From the NCBI RefSeq assembly GCF_018320785.1, contig NC_054869.1, positions 29,676,289-29,740,288 on the forward strand: DNA of 64,000 nucleotides, read 5' to 3'. The number at the start of each line of letters is the position of its first letter. Positions within the stretch are counted from its first letter, which is position 1. This document shows, piece by piece, positions 1 to 13,200 of this stretch. The notes beneath the pieces are model-generated. The model ran no database searches. It was given only the letters and a program-made list of their open reading frames with translations, and had not been told where the DNA came from. This DNA comes from Cheilinus undulatus. Taxonomy: Eukaryota; Chordata; Actinopteri; Labriformes; Labridae. A program made the translations under genes and the position numbers.

Positions 1-1271
1 TCACACATTACATGTGGAAAAAGGGCTACTTCAAGTAAGTACGGTTAGACAGAGGAAGCTCTGAATTACAAAAGAGCTTTAAATACACAGAAGCTAGCTT
101 ATTGTTTATTATCATAATGGTAATTATATAGTATGTATAAGAATGTATTAGTATGAAAATAATAATATATTTTTGGGGGGCTTTCTGCCTTTATCAGATA
201 GGATAGCTGAAGAGAGACAGGAAATGGTGGGAGAGAGAGTGGGGGAAGACATGGACTAAACAGCACCAGGATCAGGATTTGAACCTGCAGCCAGTGTGTT
301 GTACTGTAGTCTGTGTATTTGTATATATATTTGGTACCCTGTGCACCTACAACTATCAGTATGTCAGTATGTAATATGTAACTGAATGGTCTTTAGTGCC
401 CCCTGCTGGTGATTCTCACATAAGCCTGAAAGTACAGACTGGCTCATGAGTGAACCAGTGACGATAGTCATTTCATGAGTCAAGAAGTTTGACATAAAAT
501 TTTGAAATAAAACTAAAAAAATGTGTTTAGTTCATTAACTTTTTATGGAACGTTAATCTCCATCTTTTCCAATCCTTTAATTTTTTATGTAAAACATCCA
601 AACATCTTCTGATGTGGTTCTGATTTCTGAGTATTTCCTCTTCTAAATTTCATTTGGAGGTTTTAGCATTTTTGAAGTTTTGTGGACAAAAGTATAAATA
701 CTATGAACCAAGAAAATAATTCTATATAGCAACCATATGTGTGTTAGAGATCTACTGATAGTTTTGAGATGCTAATCTCGGTGAGGAGGATGGATAGTTA
801 ACAGACTGGATGTATTGTTTATGATAATACATGCAGTCAGGGGGCATTATGACTGTTTTTTACACAGGTAAAAACTTTTTCTGTTGTTAAAAATAAGGAT
901 ACATTTAGTATATAGCTGTATTAAATGAATAATAAATAATAGTAAATGTGATTACAGTGTCTTACAGTTTTATCCTAATACTGATGCAGCACAAATGTTA
1001 TTTCCTTTCCTTGTTCCTTCACCATATCCATTATAAAGCATTATACCTGAACTTTATGTGACGTGAACATTTGCTGTCCAATACCTTGAACTTTAACCTC
1101 ACTCTAATCCCCTGTGATCCACGCGGCTGTAGCTCAGCAGCATCCTACGTCTTTATGTGCGTCATTAAAGCAGCTTGTGTTGGCTGCATCTCCCTGGCCT
1201 CTCCTTCGCTGCCTGTGTGAGGAGAGTCTGAGCCCAGGTTTCTCTCTTGGTTTCAGTCACTTTCTCTGGGC
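1..1271. other. PPEF2 3' flank, no other gene seen
   Basis: This stretch lies downstream of the PPEF2 stop codon on the minus strand and should contain its 3' UTR. I see no conserved coding segment. It is AT-rich and holds one interspersed repeat, listed separately at about 165-300. No polyadenylation site could be assigned with confidence. Confidence 0.6.
165..300 (+). repeat. Teleost interspersed repeat (SINE-like)
   Basis: The segment reads 'gcctttatcagataggatag', then 'agagagacaggaaatg', then 'gaacctgcagcc'. This order is familiar from a very common short fish repeat. A second, more diverged copy in opposite orientation lies at about 3520-3680 in a PPEF2 intron. The family name is not certain to me. 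Confidence 0.55.
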
Positions 1272-4200
1272 TTAAATGTTGGGGTCTCCCTCCAGCTTTG
1301 TGAGGTCTGTCGCAGTGCCCATGAACATGCTTCGCCCTCGCTCCAGCCTGCTCTTCTTGTCTGTGAGGCGGAAAGCCTCCATGAACTCATCAATGTCTAT
1401 GCTGCCATCGTGGTTGCTGTCGATGGTGACTGCAAGGTCAGAGATGGCCTCATCTGTGATCTCCATCTTTAGGTAGACGCTCAGCAGCTTCCAGGTCTGG
1501 CGGAAGTCCTCCATGGAGATGAAGCCTTGGGATGTAGAAAGTTAAAGTTAAAAACAGGATTAAAAAATGCATAAAATAAAAAAGCCCAAACAGACCAATA
1601 CTGATAGAATTACAGTGTGTGTGATCAGCCGTGGGGGATGGAAGGACCAGTAGATCAGTAGGTTAATCCTCGTCTTAACTGGGAGGATTCAGGAGCCTGT
1701 TACATGCCGTGGCCTCCTTTACATGCTACAGGTGGATTAACTCAGTGATGTACACAACACACACTTTGCAGATCTGTGACACACTTTACACCTCTGCAGC
1801 ACCAGACTGTCTGTCGTTGGATTTCCTCCATGAGTCACTACTAACTTCATCAAGCTGTTGAATAAATCCAGCTCGTCTACGTGTACATGCATTCTGAGGC
1901 AGGCTGTTGATTCCTTAAGTCTATACTGAGGCCCACAACAGAATCATGCCTGTATATTAATGCAGTGCTATCTGAGTACCTGTAGGTCACAGCCATACTG
2001 TTCAGTCCAAAGCTGGTTTTCTGCCTTGTCTTCTGCCTACAAAGACTTCTTCAGATTCTATGAATCTCTTATGGACTTTTACTGTAAGCTGATGTAACCC
2101 CCAGAATCTTTGTAAGTTTATGTTTAGAAACACTGACACTGTTTAGTCCCAGAGAGTTGAGCTCAAACCCAAGGCCGCCCATAAGGGGACATAAGGGGAG
2201 CGCTTTCGGGGCCCAACCGAACAGGTGACCCTTGGAGGTCAGCAAAATCATAATTCATTGTACAGCAAAGCTGTGGTAAACATATTTTATTATTTTGCCT
2301 GAATAATAACTACTGTTGTCAAGGCAACATAAGTATATTTTTTTAGATTTATGCTGTAGTATATAAGCTTAATTTTAATAAAAACCCCTGTTCTTAAAAC
2401 TGAATTAAACGGATTAAAAGTGGCAAAAATGGGTTGAAAATGTGATGAAGTGGTATTTAAAATGTAGCAGAAATGTTTCAAGTGACAAAATGTGTTAACA
2501 GGGACAAAAGAAAGGAAAAAAGTGGAAACATGGGTCAAAAACATTGGTAGAAAAATGGTGAAAATGTGTTTAAAGTGGCACAATTTGGCATAATAAACAG
2601 TGAAATGCAGTCAATATTGGCAAAAATAGGCATTGAGTGTTGAAAAGGGGTTAATGGTGGCAAAAGTTGGTCAACAGAGGCAACAATAGAAGGAAAGTGG
2701 AAAAAACAGAGGTGGTGGAAAGGGGTTAAAAAGAGCAATATGTGGAAAAGTTGGTGGATTTTTTTTTCAAAAGTAGCAAATATTGGTTCAAAGTAGCAAT
2801 TATGCTTTTAAAGTGGCAAAAAGGTGGAGAAAAAAATGCGCAAAAGTTGTTCAAAATTGATGCAAAGTGGCAAAAGTAGGTGGAAAAATGGTTGGGAAAA
2901 AGTTTTAAAAAGGGGTTAAAAAGTTGCATGAATGAATGTGTGTATAATGCGACATGCATTGAAATAATCAATAAATCACAACTGGGGAGGGTCCATTACT
3001 CTGGGTTTTTTCTGGGGCTCAGCCAAATCTGTGGGCAGGCCTGCCCATGCCCATCTTTACTTTTGACTCTCTGGGATGCTATTTATATATCCAATCATGT
3101 CACTAACCATGTGTACAGTTAATTTCATTGACTGAGATTTTTGATGAAGGGTTTCTTTTAGCATTTCACTTTTCTAGATTTATGTTGACACCACTTTTGT
3201 GAAAACCAAATACTCCATCAAAATAGACCCCAAAACACAGGTTAGATCAGCATGTTATTATCCTTTTTCTGATTTTAGTCACGAGAGGAACAATATACGG
3301 CACTGAAAGATAAAGTAGTGTAAATATAAAGTGTAATTTGATGTACCTGAGTTGTCTGTATCTACGATTCTGAAGATTGTCTCCAAGGTAGCACGGTGGC
3401 GATACAACATCTCAAGCAGACCCTGGTCGATGTGCTACAAGAGGAGTAACATCAAAACTCATGAAAAAACAAGTCTGAGACGAAAATTAGTCTTTTTTAT
3501 GTAGGCAGTGTTAAAAGTGGTTGCATCTTCCTGCCCCATGTACAGAGGCTGTTGTCAGTCTGGGTTCAAAACTAGGTTATGGCTCATTTTCTGCATGTCA
3601 TTCCCCTCACTCTTTCCCCAGTTTCCATCTCTATCTGCTGTCCTATCCTTCAAGTAAAAGTCCCAAATAAAATCTTAAGTAGAATCTTAGTAGTAAGACT
3701 GAGGAGACATGTCTGCTTACGTCTGTGTTGGTGCCTTGGATTGCGAGCTCATTGAACCACTCGTTGTAGTTGATCATGCCGTCGCTGGACTTGCAGGTGA
3801 CGAGCTGACTGCGCAGCATCCTCCAAGGTAAACCAAGGAACATCACGCTTTCCACCGCAGAGGCCCAGTCATTCAAAGACACAAGACCTGGAAGGAATAT
3901 TTGTACATTTTCTGATTTCTACCTGAATTTAAACCAAATGTCCTCTTTTACCCGTCTTTTTTATTTCATTCCTTCCCAACACACTCCAGTTACTGCATGT
4001 TAATGACACACTCCAAAACTAAACCTCCTAAAACATCCACAGAATAAAAAATCCTCTGAAAATTATTGCCAGTAAATATTTGCGTAGATATTCATAATGA
4101 TATATGATCATTGTAGAAAAAAACAGCATAACAATAATATAGAAAACACTTTTTTATACCTATCAGATTAAAAAATCAGGCATCCAAAGCTTTGCAATGA

Positions 4201-7200
4201 GATTCTCTGACTGGATCAACTTTTAATATCTGAAAAGATGGATAAGTTAAACTTTTATCCATTCAGTAATTAAAAAAATACAAAAAATATTAAACAATAA
4301 TTCTGATTTAAGTGCAAGTGTGCTACTTATTAGCAAAGGGTGGACTGCAAAGTGCATCTGCAATGGCCATGATACTGCTGCAGTTATCTTTTGATCAGAG
4401 ATCCTTATTATGAATAAAAAAACTACCTTTCTCTTTTTTTGTGCAGGAAAACAGCAGTTGATTCAAATAGTATTACATCAGGATGTTTTTATGAGAGGTG
4501 CAGGTCTTTTTTACCTAACTGTAGTGAATAAAGGCACAGAGTGAAAGGAGAAAAGGGCAGAAAATGACTTACAGTACACTTTTGTTGTTTTATTATGTAC
4601 GTGAAAAACAAGAGCTTTGGCCGATCAACATAAGACTGAACAACAACAGTTTCAGCTAAAGTTTCAGTGAAACTATTAAATCTTGAAGGCTGAACTTTAG
4701 CTCTGCCCATGTGTTTGTCTTCCTGAATGCAGATTAAAATACAAAAGCGAAAGCTCGTGTTTCTCCCTGATGAGACACTAAACCTTTGAGAAGGGTTCAG
4801 CACAGATCTGTGATGACATGAAGTCACACCTGATCTCTCGAGGACTGAGAAAATATGAACACATGAATCGCACCATGAAAGTCACATTACACACCTGTGT
4901 TCTCGCTGTCGTACTGCTTGAAGGCACAGATGAGGTCAGATTTGTGCGAAAACAGCTGCTCTCGTAAGACTTTGAGGGCCGAGCGTTCGGTTCGTCCAAC
5001 ACTACAGAGAAAATGATGACAGATTATCAAAAGGGTAGAGAATAGTGCTATCACATCTTAAAGCCTCTGTGCAATCTGATGCAGACCATCAGAACATTTC
5101 TACCTGAAATTCACTTGTTCAAAGCTCCAATGGTTCAGTTTTTGCTAACATGGTCAAAATGTGATAAATCTACTTCATATCACAACACCCTTAATCCGAA
5201 TAAGACTATGGATGAACTGGGCAGACAGAGAATGTGGGAAGTGACATGCAAGAAAGGAGCTACAGGCCAAATTTGAGCCGCTTTGAGAACAGCATCTGAC
5301 CACGGCATACCCCGACATCAACCACTAGGCTACCAATACACCATACTTTACATTTATAATTTAAGTTATTCTGAGTGATGGTGGTGTAATAGGAGGGCAC
5401 TGCATTGAAGTATTCCTAATATTTTGCATCCTTCCTGTAAAGGCAAGGGCAAAATATTACAAACAGTCATGATCATAGTTTCTGTTAGCTGGCAGTTACC
5501 AACCTTTGGCTAGTTTCACAAGCAGAAGTCCAGCAGATAAGAATATTAATAGCCAAGATACCATGAAAAAATATGCCAGTTGCCAAAGAAGTAAACAGTG
5601 AATAATTAAATACTAAATATACTGTGTTATGTAGAAAATATGTTGCAAGAGTCCTTTAATATAAAGTCAGAGTAGGTTTACTATGACCTATTTCCTATAT
5701 GGTGCTGGGGTTGTTTATCTAACGTAGGCAGCACATGACCAATTTAGGCTGTGAATATTCATGTGTTTATCGTGGATGACGTCAAACCGAGCCTATCTCC
5801 AGAATCTCTAGGAGAGTTTAAAGTTACTGGAAACTGCAGAGAAGTCAGCCGTATGGGAGGTTTTTGAGTTTGTCATGGCTTCAGGTAATAAAGAGGCTAA
5901 AACAAAGGGATTGGTAGAAAGCTGAGTTGCATAAACACAGCTGGGTTTAGGATGGGCCAGGGCCAAGCAGAGAGTTCTTGTTGACTAGCGGGTAAATCTA
6001 CCAATGACAAATTCTCAGATGAAGTGGAGCTGTATTCAATACAGATGCAAGAAGGCATGGCTTGGTAGAGCACTGTCTCACTTCCCTGAAGCTGAGTGTC
6101 TGTGCTCAGGGCTTTCTGACTAATCAGCAGCAGGAGTAAAGGCATCGATTAGAGGACTGTGCTGAACTATCCACGGTACTCACTTTTGTCTGTTTTCAGG
6201 TGTACTCTGAAGAAACCATGATGGCTGGATTTTACTGCTTTAGCAGAGGTTACAGTTGAGTTCATCCCTTTATGAGGACTAATCTGGGACAACTGACAGT
6301 AACCGACAGACATTTCATGTGTAATGTAGAGTTTTAAGGTGATATCTAGTTAACAGAGCACTTGATAGTTATTTGTTGGTGTTTTCAGTAGAGGATGGTA
6401 TTTGGCTGTTGACTAAATACCAGATGTCAGGCCTGGTCTTGGGTCGGATCCAGAAAGAAAAATGAAGCTGCACCACAGTGTTTCTGTTTTTACATGCTCT
6501 GTTGCTGGTAAATGCAGGTTTTTGGTCACGTGTGGCGATCAAATGCAAATGTTCTGAATGGCTGAAATTCTTGAACGCTGCTGGTCATTTTGACCAGAGA
6601 CAAAAAGTCTAGCGGAAACTCTGGTCATAACTATAATGCGCTTTAGTTCACCACCACAACCCACTATGACTTCAATTATGAATACAAAGCAGAATTATCA
6701 CCTCTCTGACCATGCCAACAAAAATTTTAAATGTAGAAGCTCCATGAACACATGATTTATGATAGAGACATGAGTGTATATCTTAGAGCTTTCTTAACAA
6801 GTAAGACTAAATATCTTAATAACATGAAGAAAAAACAATCCTGTATTCTCGTAATATTGATATAACATATTTTAATTTGATCATGTATCATGTTTAGGGT
6901 TGCGTAGCCTTTCTGTGTGAAGTTTGCGTGTTCTCCTCATGCATGTATGGGTTCTCTCCAGGTACTCTGGCTTCCTCCCACAGACCAAAGACATGCTTGC
7001 TAGGGTGATTGGTGATTTTAAAGGGCGTTTGTCCCCCTGTGAGCCCTAACAGGTTAAGCGGTAAGGATAATGGATATATCATATTTGATTTTTGCTGAAA
7101 CAGAGAGCTAACTCAGGACAGAGATGAGAAAAATGTATCACTCTAATTGTTAAAAGCCTTTGCAACTTTTTGTGTCCGACACTCAAAACAAGGATTTGTT

Positions 7201-10200
7201 GATTTTTTTTAAAAAATTGGTGTACATTTAGGGGATTCAATTCAAGACTGTTACCTCTTGATCAGAGGTAGTACAGTTGGTATTTTGCAGAAAATTTATT
7301 TAATGGCAATCTGTAAAATAGTTACCACACAATTGTAGCCATGCTCTTTATGTCAATATTTAATATGAAACTTTAAAGACACTTCTAGAGGACTTTCAAA
7401 GTAACAAATGCCTGCCTCCATGTGTAAATATGTCATAATTAAACACCTACAGCTAACTTATACTCTTTAGAGGCTATGCGTTCAAATTTTCAAAGACAAT
7501 TTTCTTGACTACTTTAAATTTTTCATCTGTTCTTGAATGGATTTATACAATATATACAGCATTAGTATCAATAATTTTCAATATTCACAGCAAAATCAAT
7601 CTTTATCATTGCTCATGGCTTCATTCTACTCATTCTTGAAAACATGTATGTTTTCTATTCTATTGACTTTTTAATGGCTATGAAGAGTCTTTTGCTTTAA
7701 AAAAAAATCCTTTCCACTTTTTTGGTCATGTTCAAGATAAAAAAAAAAGATTAGAAAAACGATGTAACCTTGTTGACACTATATTGATAATTTTCTTGTA
7801 CCTTTGTCTCACAGTGAGCTCTCTGGTCATGCTGCTTGCCTGGTACTGAACCACATAAGGCACAAGGTCTGGACCCAGCTTCACATAGGCCCCCCTGTTG
7901 CTCCCCACATCATAGTAATTGGAGGCAGAGAACAGAGTGAGGACCTGTGGGAGTAGAGCCGTTCTTGTTTTAGTATAATTTTAACTACATTAAGAAACAA
8001 CCATGTTTCTGTCAGTGTTTGAGCTCACCTTACGGTTGTGGCAGAACTCATAGCCCTCCTGTTTGCACTCATGAGAGCGGATCAGGAGCTGCAGGTTGTG
8101 TCTGTTCAGGAATTCTTCAGTGATGTCAGGACCCCAGTAACAGCCTCCACCCCGCACCTCGTTAGGTATGCAGCCGTCTGTGGTCATCGGGTCACTCCAC
8201 AGCAGGTCCAGGATCTAGAGAAACAAAGGAGGGAGAGATTTAAGTTAAAGACTTGAACTGAAGCTCTCAAAACTGAAATTTGAAAATGGACATACTGAGA
8301 ATGAACACAAAGGAAGTGATGCACAAAACTCTTTGTTTCTGCTTTGTAAGTTGCACTGTAAGATCAATCAACCAAATAAATATCAAACCACAAAGACAAT
8401 GTGTCATTTAAGTTTTTAGGAAATAAAGGACAACTACATTTAAAATCTACAATTTGAGAAAGAAAATTGTGACATAAAGCTTTAAAAGTATGAATTTCCA
8501 AATACTTTGGTTTATGACTGCACATGTGCTTGCAGACCTTTAATGTATTGCACTTACATAAGAATGAATGATTGAATGATAAATAAGAGAAAGGTGTCTT
8601 TTGAGTGTGCAACCCTAATGTTTAAATCATTTTATATTGCATGTTTTAATCATGTAAAAAAAAAAACTTCAAGTATGCCTGGGATCATTTTTGAAAGAGA
8701 CATGCATTTTTCTAGCTTTGTTTGATCAGATTCTACTTTTGCAAAAGAATCCTTCACAAGATGAAATATGATCTATATCATCAACTCCCCTCACTCAAGG
8801 TCCTGTCTGATTATTGATCTTTTATTATGAAAAAGGCCTTGAAAGGTTTGTGTGGAATGATCTCTTCTCCTTAACGCTGTCAATGTTTGGTTTTGGCTTC
8901 ACATTTACTTCACAGGTCAAACTTCTTAATGCTTTTACAGTGGCTTCAGTCTAGACAAACTAACTAACTAAGGTCAAGATACTTTAATTCAATGTAATGT
9001 ACTAGACATGGCTGTCTGCTATCTCCTGCGCTTATTGCATTAGCAATCAAACCTCTTGCAATCTCTTTAGAGGCCTCACAAGACTACAGATCGGTTTTCA
9101 GAGGTGGTGAGGAGCAAAATGTCTCATTGTATGCAGATGACTAGCTGTATTTATTTCTATTCCAAACTCCGACTGGGTGGGGTTTTTTGCACTTGCATTT
9201 GAAGAAATAATGGAATATAAGCTTTTACAAGAAAGTAGACCCAAAGTATCCATCCAACAGTATGTGATCCCTATCCACCTTGTTGCCAGCCCCCAGTGTT
9301 CCTTTGTGGGCATGACTTTCAATCCCTTCTGTCAGACTGGGACTTTGCATAGTGATGAGATGCATATCCTGATTATTAAAGCGATTTGGAGATTCACATA
9401 TGAAAACGTCATCCATTAAACCTGAAATGGGAGAATATCAGTATTCACCTTCTACTGGAGAGGACAATCCTGTCTGATAAGGTACACTAGCAAATTTAGT
9501 TGTCTTTATAAGCTCCATATCAGTAAGTGCACATAACAACAGGGACGATCACGTTTTGTTAAAGTCGTTGGGACACAATCTTTAATGTTTCAAAGATGTA
9601 GAGCCCAGTCAGAGCTTTAACACATCTTTCTTTAGTTTGTAGAGTTTCCAAAATTAGTGTGTTTAAAACTGATGATAGAGACACATATCACTGGCATTCG
9701 TGCCAAAACCTCACATCTCTGTTTTTCATGATTCTATTATTGTGATTTTTATAAATCAGTGCTATGGGTCACCCTTTACATCTGTCAGTGGGTTTTAACC
9801 AATTTTAACAAAAAAAAGTGTCTAAAATATCCTATGACCATTCAGTGTTAAACTATTTTTTTCATTCCCTGAAAATTGGTTATTTTGGACAAAGGAGATT
9901 TTGGCCTGACACCAGCTATAGTTGACTTTGTCTAGTTAGTGGTACCACAAAAAGAGCAAAAGCTACTGGGAATTTCAGGAAATATAACTTATGACATTTA
10001 GCTGGATTTGAAAAAAAATGAAATACCAACTAAACGGGATTTTAAAACAACCACTGTTAGTGCTAAATGACTTAAATTAACCATAGGGTGAATGTGTTTT
10101 TGTTATCATCATTATGTACTATACCAGAAGTTACAGAACCTGAATGAGACCACAGCTTGTGCTTAAGGTGATGACGGCATGCAAGAAAGCAGATTGAACT

Positions 10201-13200
10201 CACGACAGGGGGATTAATGACAGGGTAGATTACTGCAGCCCTTCTACGGTGAGTGTTGATCACTGATGGAACGTTTATCTGGACTGATCTAGTCCACTGA
10301 AACAGAGCCAAGGCACAAAGGCCACGACCCCTCACTGAAATAAACTCTCTTTTTTCCACGCGACATGGTCATTGCATAAATTAATCATTAGGGGTTTCTA
10401 AGGACTCAAAAACAATGGCATAAAATCCATTAGCAGAACAGAAACTTTAACTAAAATGAACTAATCCAACATTTGAAATTGTACTGCAACGTGCAAACAA
10501 ACACACTAAGAGGAGGACTTATCGACTTAATTAACCAGGATATAAACAAAGGATCTAAAGTCATTTGAACTGTATCAGTGATCAGGTTTTACCAGGGGGA
10601 AATGTCATCAGTAAGTTAGCTAAAGCTCAAATGTACACAACTGTGTTTTATTATATGGGGATAACATTGTTAAAGTCATTGTAAGAATTTTTGTACGTCC
10701 TTATCTCCAAGAAAAGCATTTCCTTTAAGGCTGTGCCTTATTTAGAGCTAAACTATTTAATATGTTAACAGTTGAATGAGTGAAATTCATCAATGATTTG
10801 TGATATTAGACCAAATAGCTTTGGAGTTTTTGAGCTGATGGGGTTTTTGTGAAAGAGTCCCCCTCTGCTATAGGAAATTTAATTGTCTGTTTTGAATTGT
10901 GGACTACATGGTGTTACAGTGGTTTGTACCGTCGCCTCACAGCAAGAAGGTTCCTGGTTTTCAGTTCCCACTGGACAGGGCCTTTCTGTGTTGTGTTAGC
11001 ATCTTCTCCCTATGCATGCCTGAGCTCACTCCAGGTACTCTACCTTTCTGATTGATTCTAAATTGCCCTTGAGTGTGAATGTTTGCCTCTACATGACAGC
11101 CCTGTAATTGACTGAATGGGTGTTTCATCATTTTCTACCTCTCTAACATATAATGATTAAAGAAATACCTGCAGAATGATCAGTAACTCTGTTGAAATAA
11201 CAGATTCAGGGAAAAATCTTATCTTAAAACAGAAAATGTTAACTCAGCTCTCACCTGTTTCCACTCGTCCTTGGCAGTGTCACTGTTGACAGAGTCCGTG
11301 GACCCAGATGGAGTGAACTCAGGTGAAGTCACGTTTTTCTCTGATCTATGCATCCCCGGGCTAAAGAGTGTGTGTTTTCTCCTGCACATTTCCAGCTCGT
11401 CCACCGCTTTAATCCGGTCTGAGAAGTCCTGCAGAGAGCGGTTGTGGAAGCTGTCACGGGTTCCGAGGGGTTTGGGGTGCGTGAGAGAGATCCGACGCTG
11501 GATGAGCCTGTTGGAGGACCAGATGTCTTCATCTATGTCCGAGTCAATGGACCTCACTGAGTGGCTTTGGCTTTTCCTCTTCGGCGGCCTTAGCGCTGAA
11601 ACATACTGGAGGGAAAACAGAAGAGAGGACATGTTTGAAGGACTTTTACAAAAAGTATTAAAATAATGTATGATGTCTTTTCTTACAATGTGTCTGTCTA
11701 CTCTGGCGAGCACGCCGAGGTCTGTGGTGTCGGCTATTCCCCCGTGGAGCACAAGTACTTTCTGGTCAATCACAGTGGCTAAGGGCAACCAGCTGAAAAT
11801 CTTCTGCAACAGCTTCAGGATGCGTTTACCGTACATCTGAGGAGAGGCACACATCAGAAAGGACTTAATGTAACCTCCTCTTTTAACTTTGATTTCTAAA
11901 TATTTAAAAGGAAATAAGAAACTGTTATTATGGGGTAAATTTGAGGGTTTTTTAATGTATTTGTTTTTTCTTTATCTTGAGCATGGATCTATACACAAAT
12001 AGGAGCGCTTACATTACTGAAATAATACCTGCTAGTTTTAGAATGACAAAAGGACCATTTGACACAACCTAGGCTCAAAATCTTTCCTTCCAACAAAACT
12101 CTCGATCATTTTATTGGCTTTTATAGAACTTATTTGAACCATTTTATTCATCATTTATATTCTCTTAATCATTTCCTTAAAATTCCAAGGCTACAAACAC
12201 AGATTTTTCTCCCTACAAATGGTCGCAATGAATAGATTGCAGAAGACTGCCTGTTGACTGTGTCAAAATGGTTTTCTCCTGTAATAGACAGAAAAATCCA
12301 GTTCAAAATCCTCCATAGGTTACATATAACACCTTACATTCAGAACAAGATGGATCTAAATTTATCCCCTCTGTGCTTTTGTAGGAGAAATGGGGGGTAT
12401 ATCCACCTTTTCTAGAACTGTAAATTCATATTGCAGTTTTGGGACTGCATGACTAAAGAACTTAATGGTATTTTCAATACTAATTAAAAAAAACAGGCAC
12501 TTTTGTGCTCGGTCTTCTCTCTAGGATCTGCCACCTACCTTCAATCTAAACTACTAGACAAACTGCATTTGGCAATAAAAGTATTGTGTTGAAATAGATT
12601 AAAGATAGACCTCCTACTGCCACACTGGGGTACAGAGAGATCTTCTCTGTACTTTCTCATGAGAGGATCATTGATTTGCTGAAGGGTAATGAACAGCTAT
12701 TTCTTAACATGTGGAAACCAATCTTGGACTATCTTCCCGCTGAGACTCTGGATCTCTTTCAAAAGGATTTTCTCATCTGAACTAGAAAACCTCAGGTTAC
12801 CTACAGTCATACTAAGTCTTTTTTCTAAATTAATGGCTACTAGCAGATTGATAAATTATAATACAAACAAGCTAAGGAAATGGGTGGTACTGATGGTTTG
12901 TTAACTGTAAATGGGTTTGTGCTCACCCACTTTTGGTGGGTGACATTTCAAAACATTTTGAAAATGTTTTTCAGTCCAGTGTCTTCTATCTCCATTGGAG
13001 TTTTATTTATGTGGTTGGTCGAATTAACTCAATACTCTGCTTTAATGACCTTAAATCCTCTTAAGTGCAGGAAGGAGTGACCTGTCTTTCGTTGCGAGGG
13101 AAGATGGCCTATATGAAGCTTTACAGGAAATGCGTAGGTGTACTCTAGATGATTTAAACTATTTTTATTTACTGCTCAAGAGAAAGTAAAAATCTGCTCA

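Noticed and set aside
4489-4827. A 112-codon minus-strand open frame in a PPEF2 intron
   Set aside because: It lies wholly within the intron between exons 13 and 14, has no family resemblance, and is not needed for the PPEF2 phases.
11271-11666. A 131-codon plus-strand open frame
   Set aside because: It is the antisense shadow of PPEF2 exon 10, whose minus-strand frame fits the splice phases.
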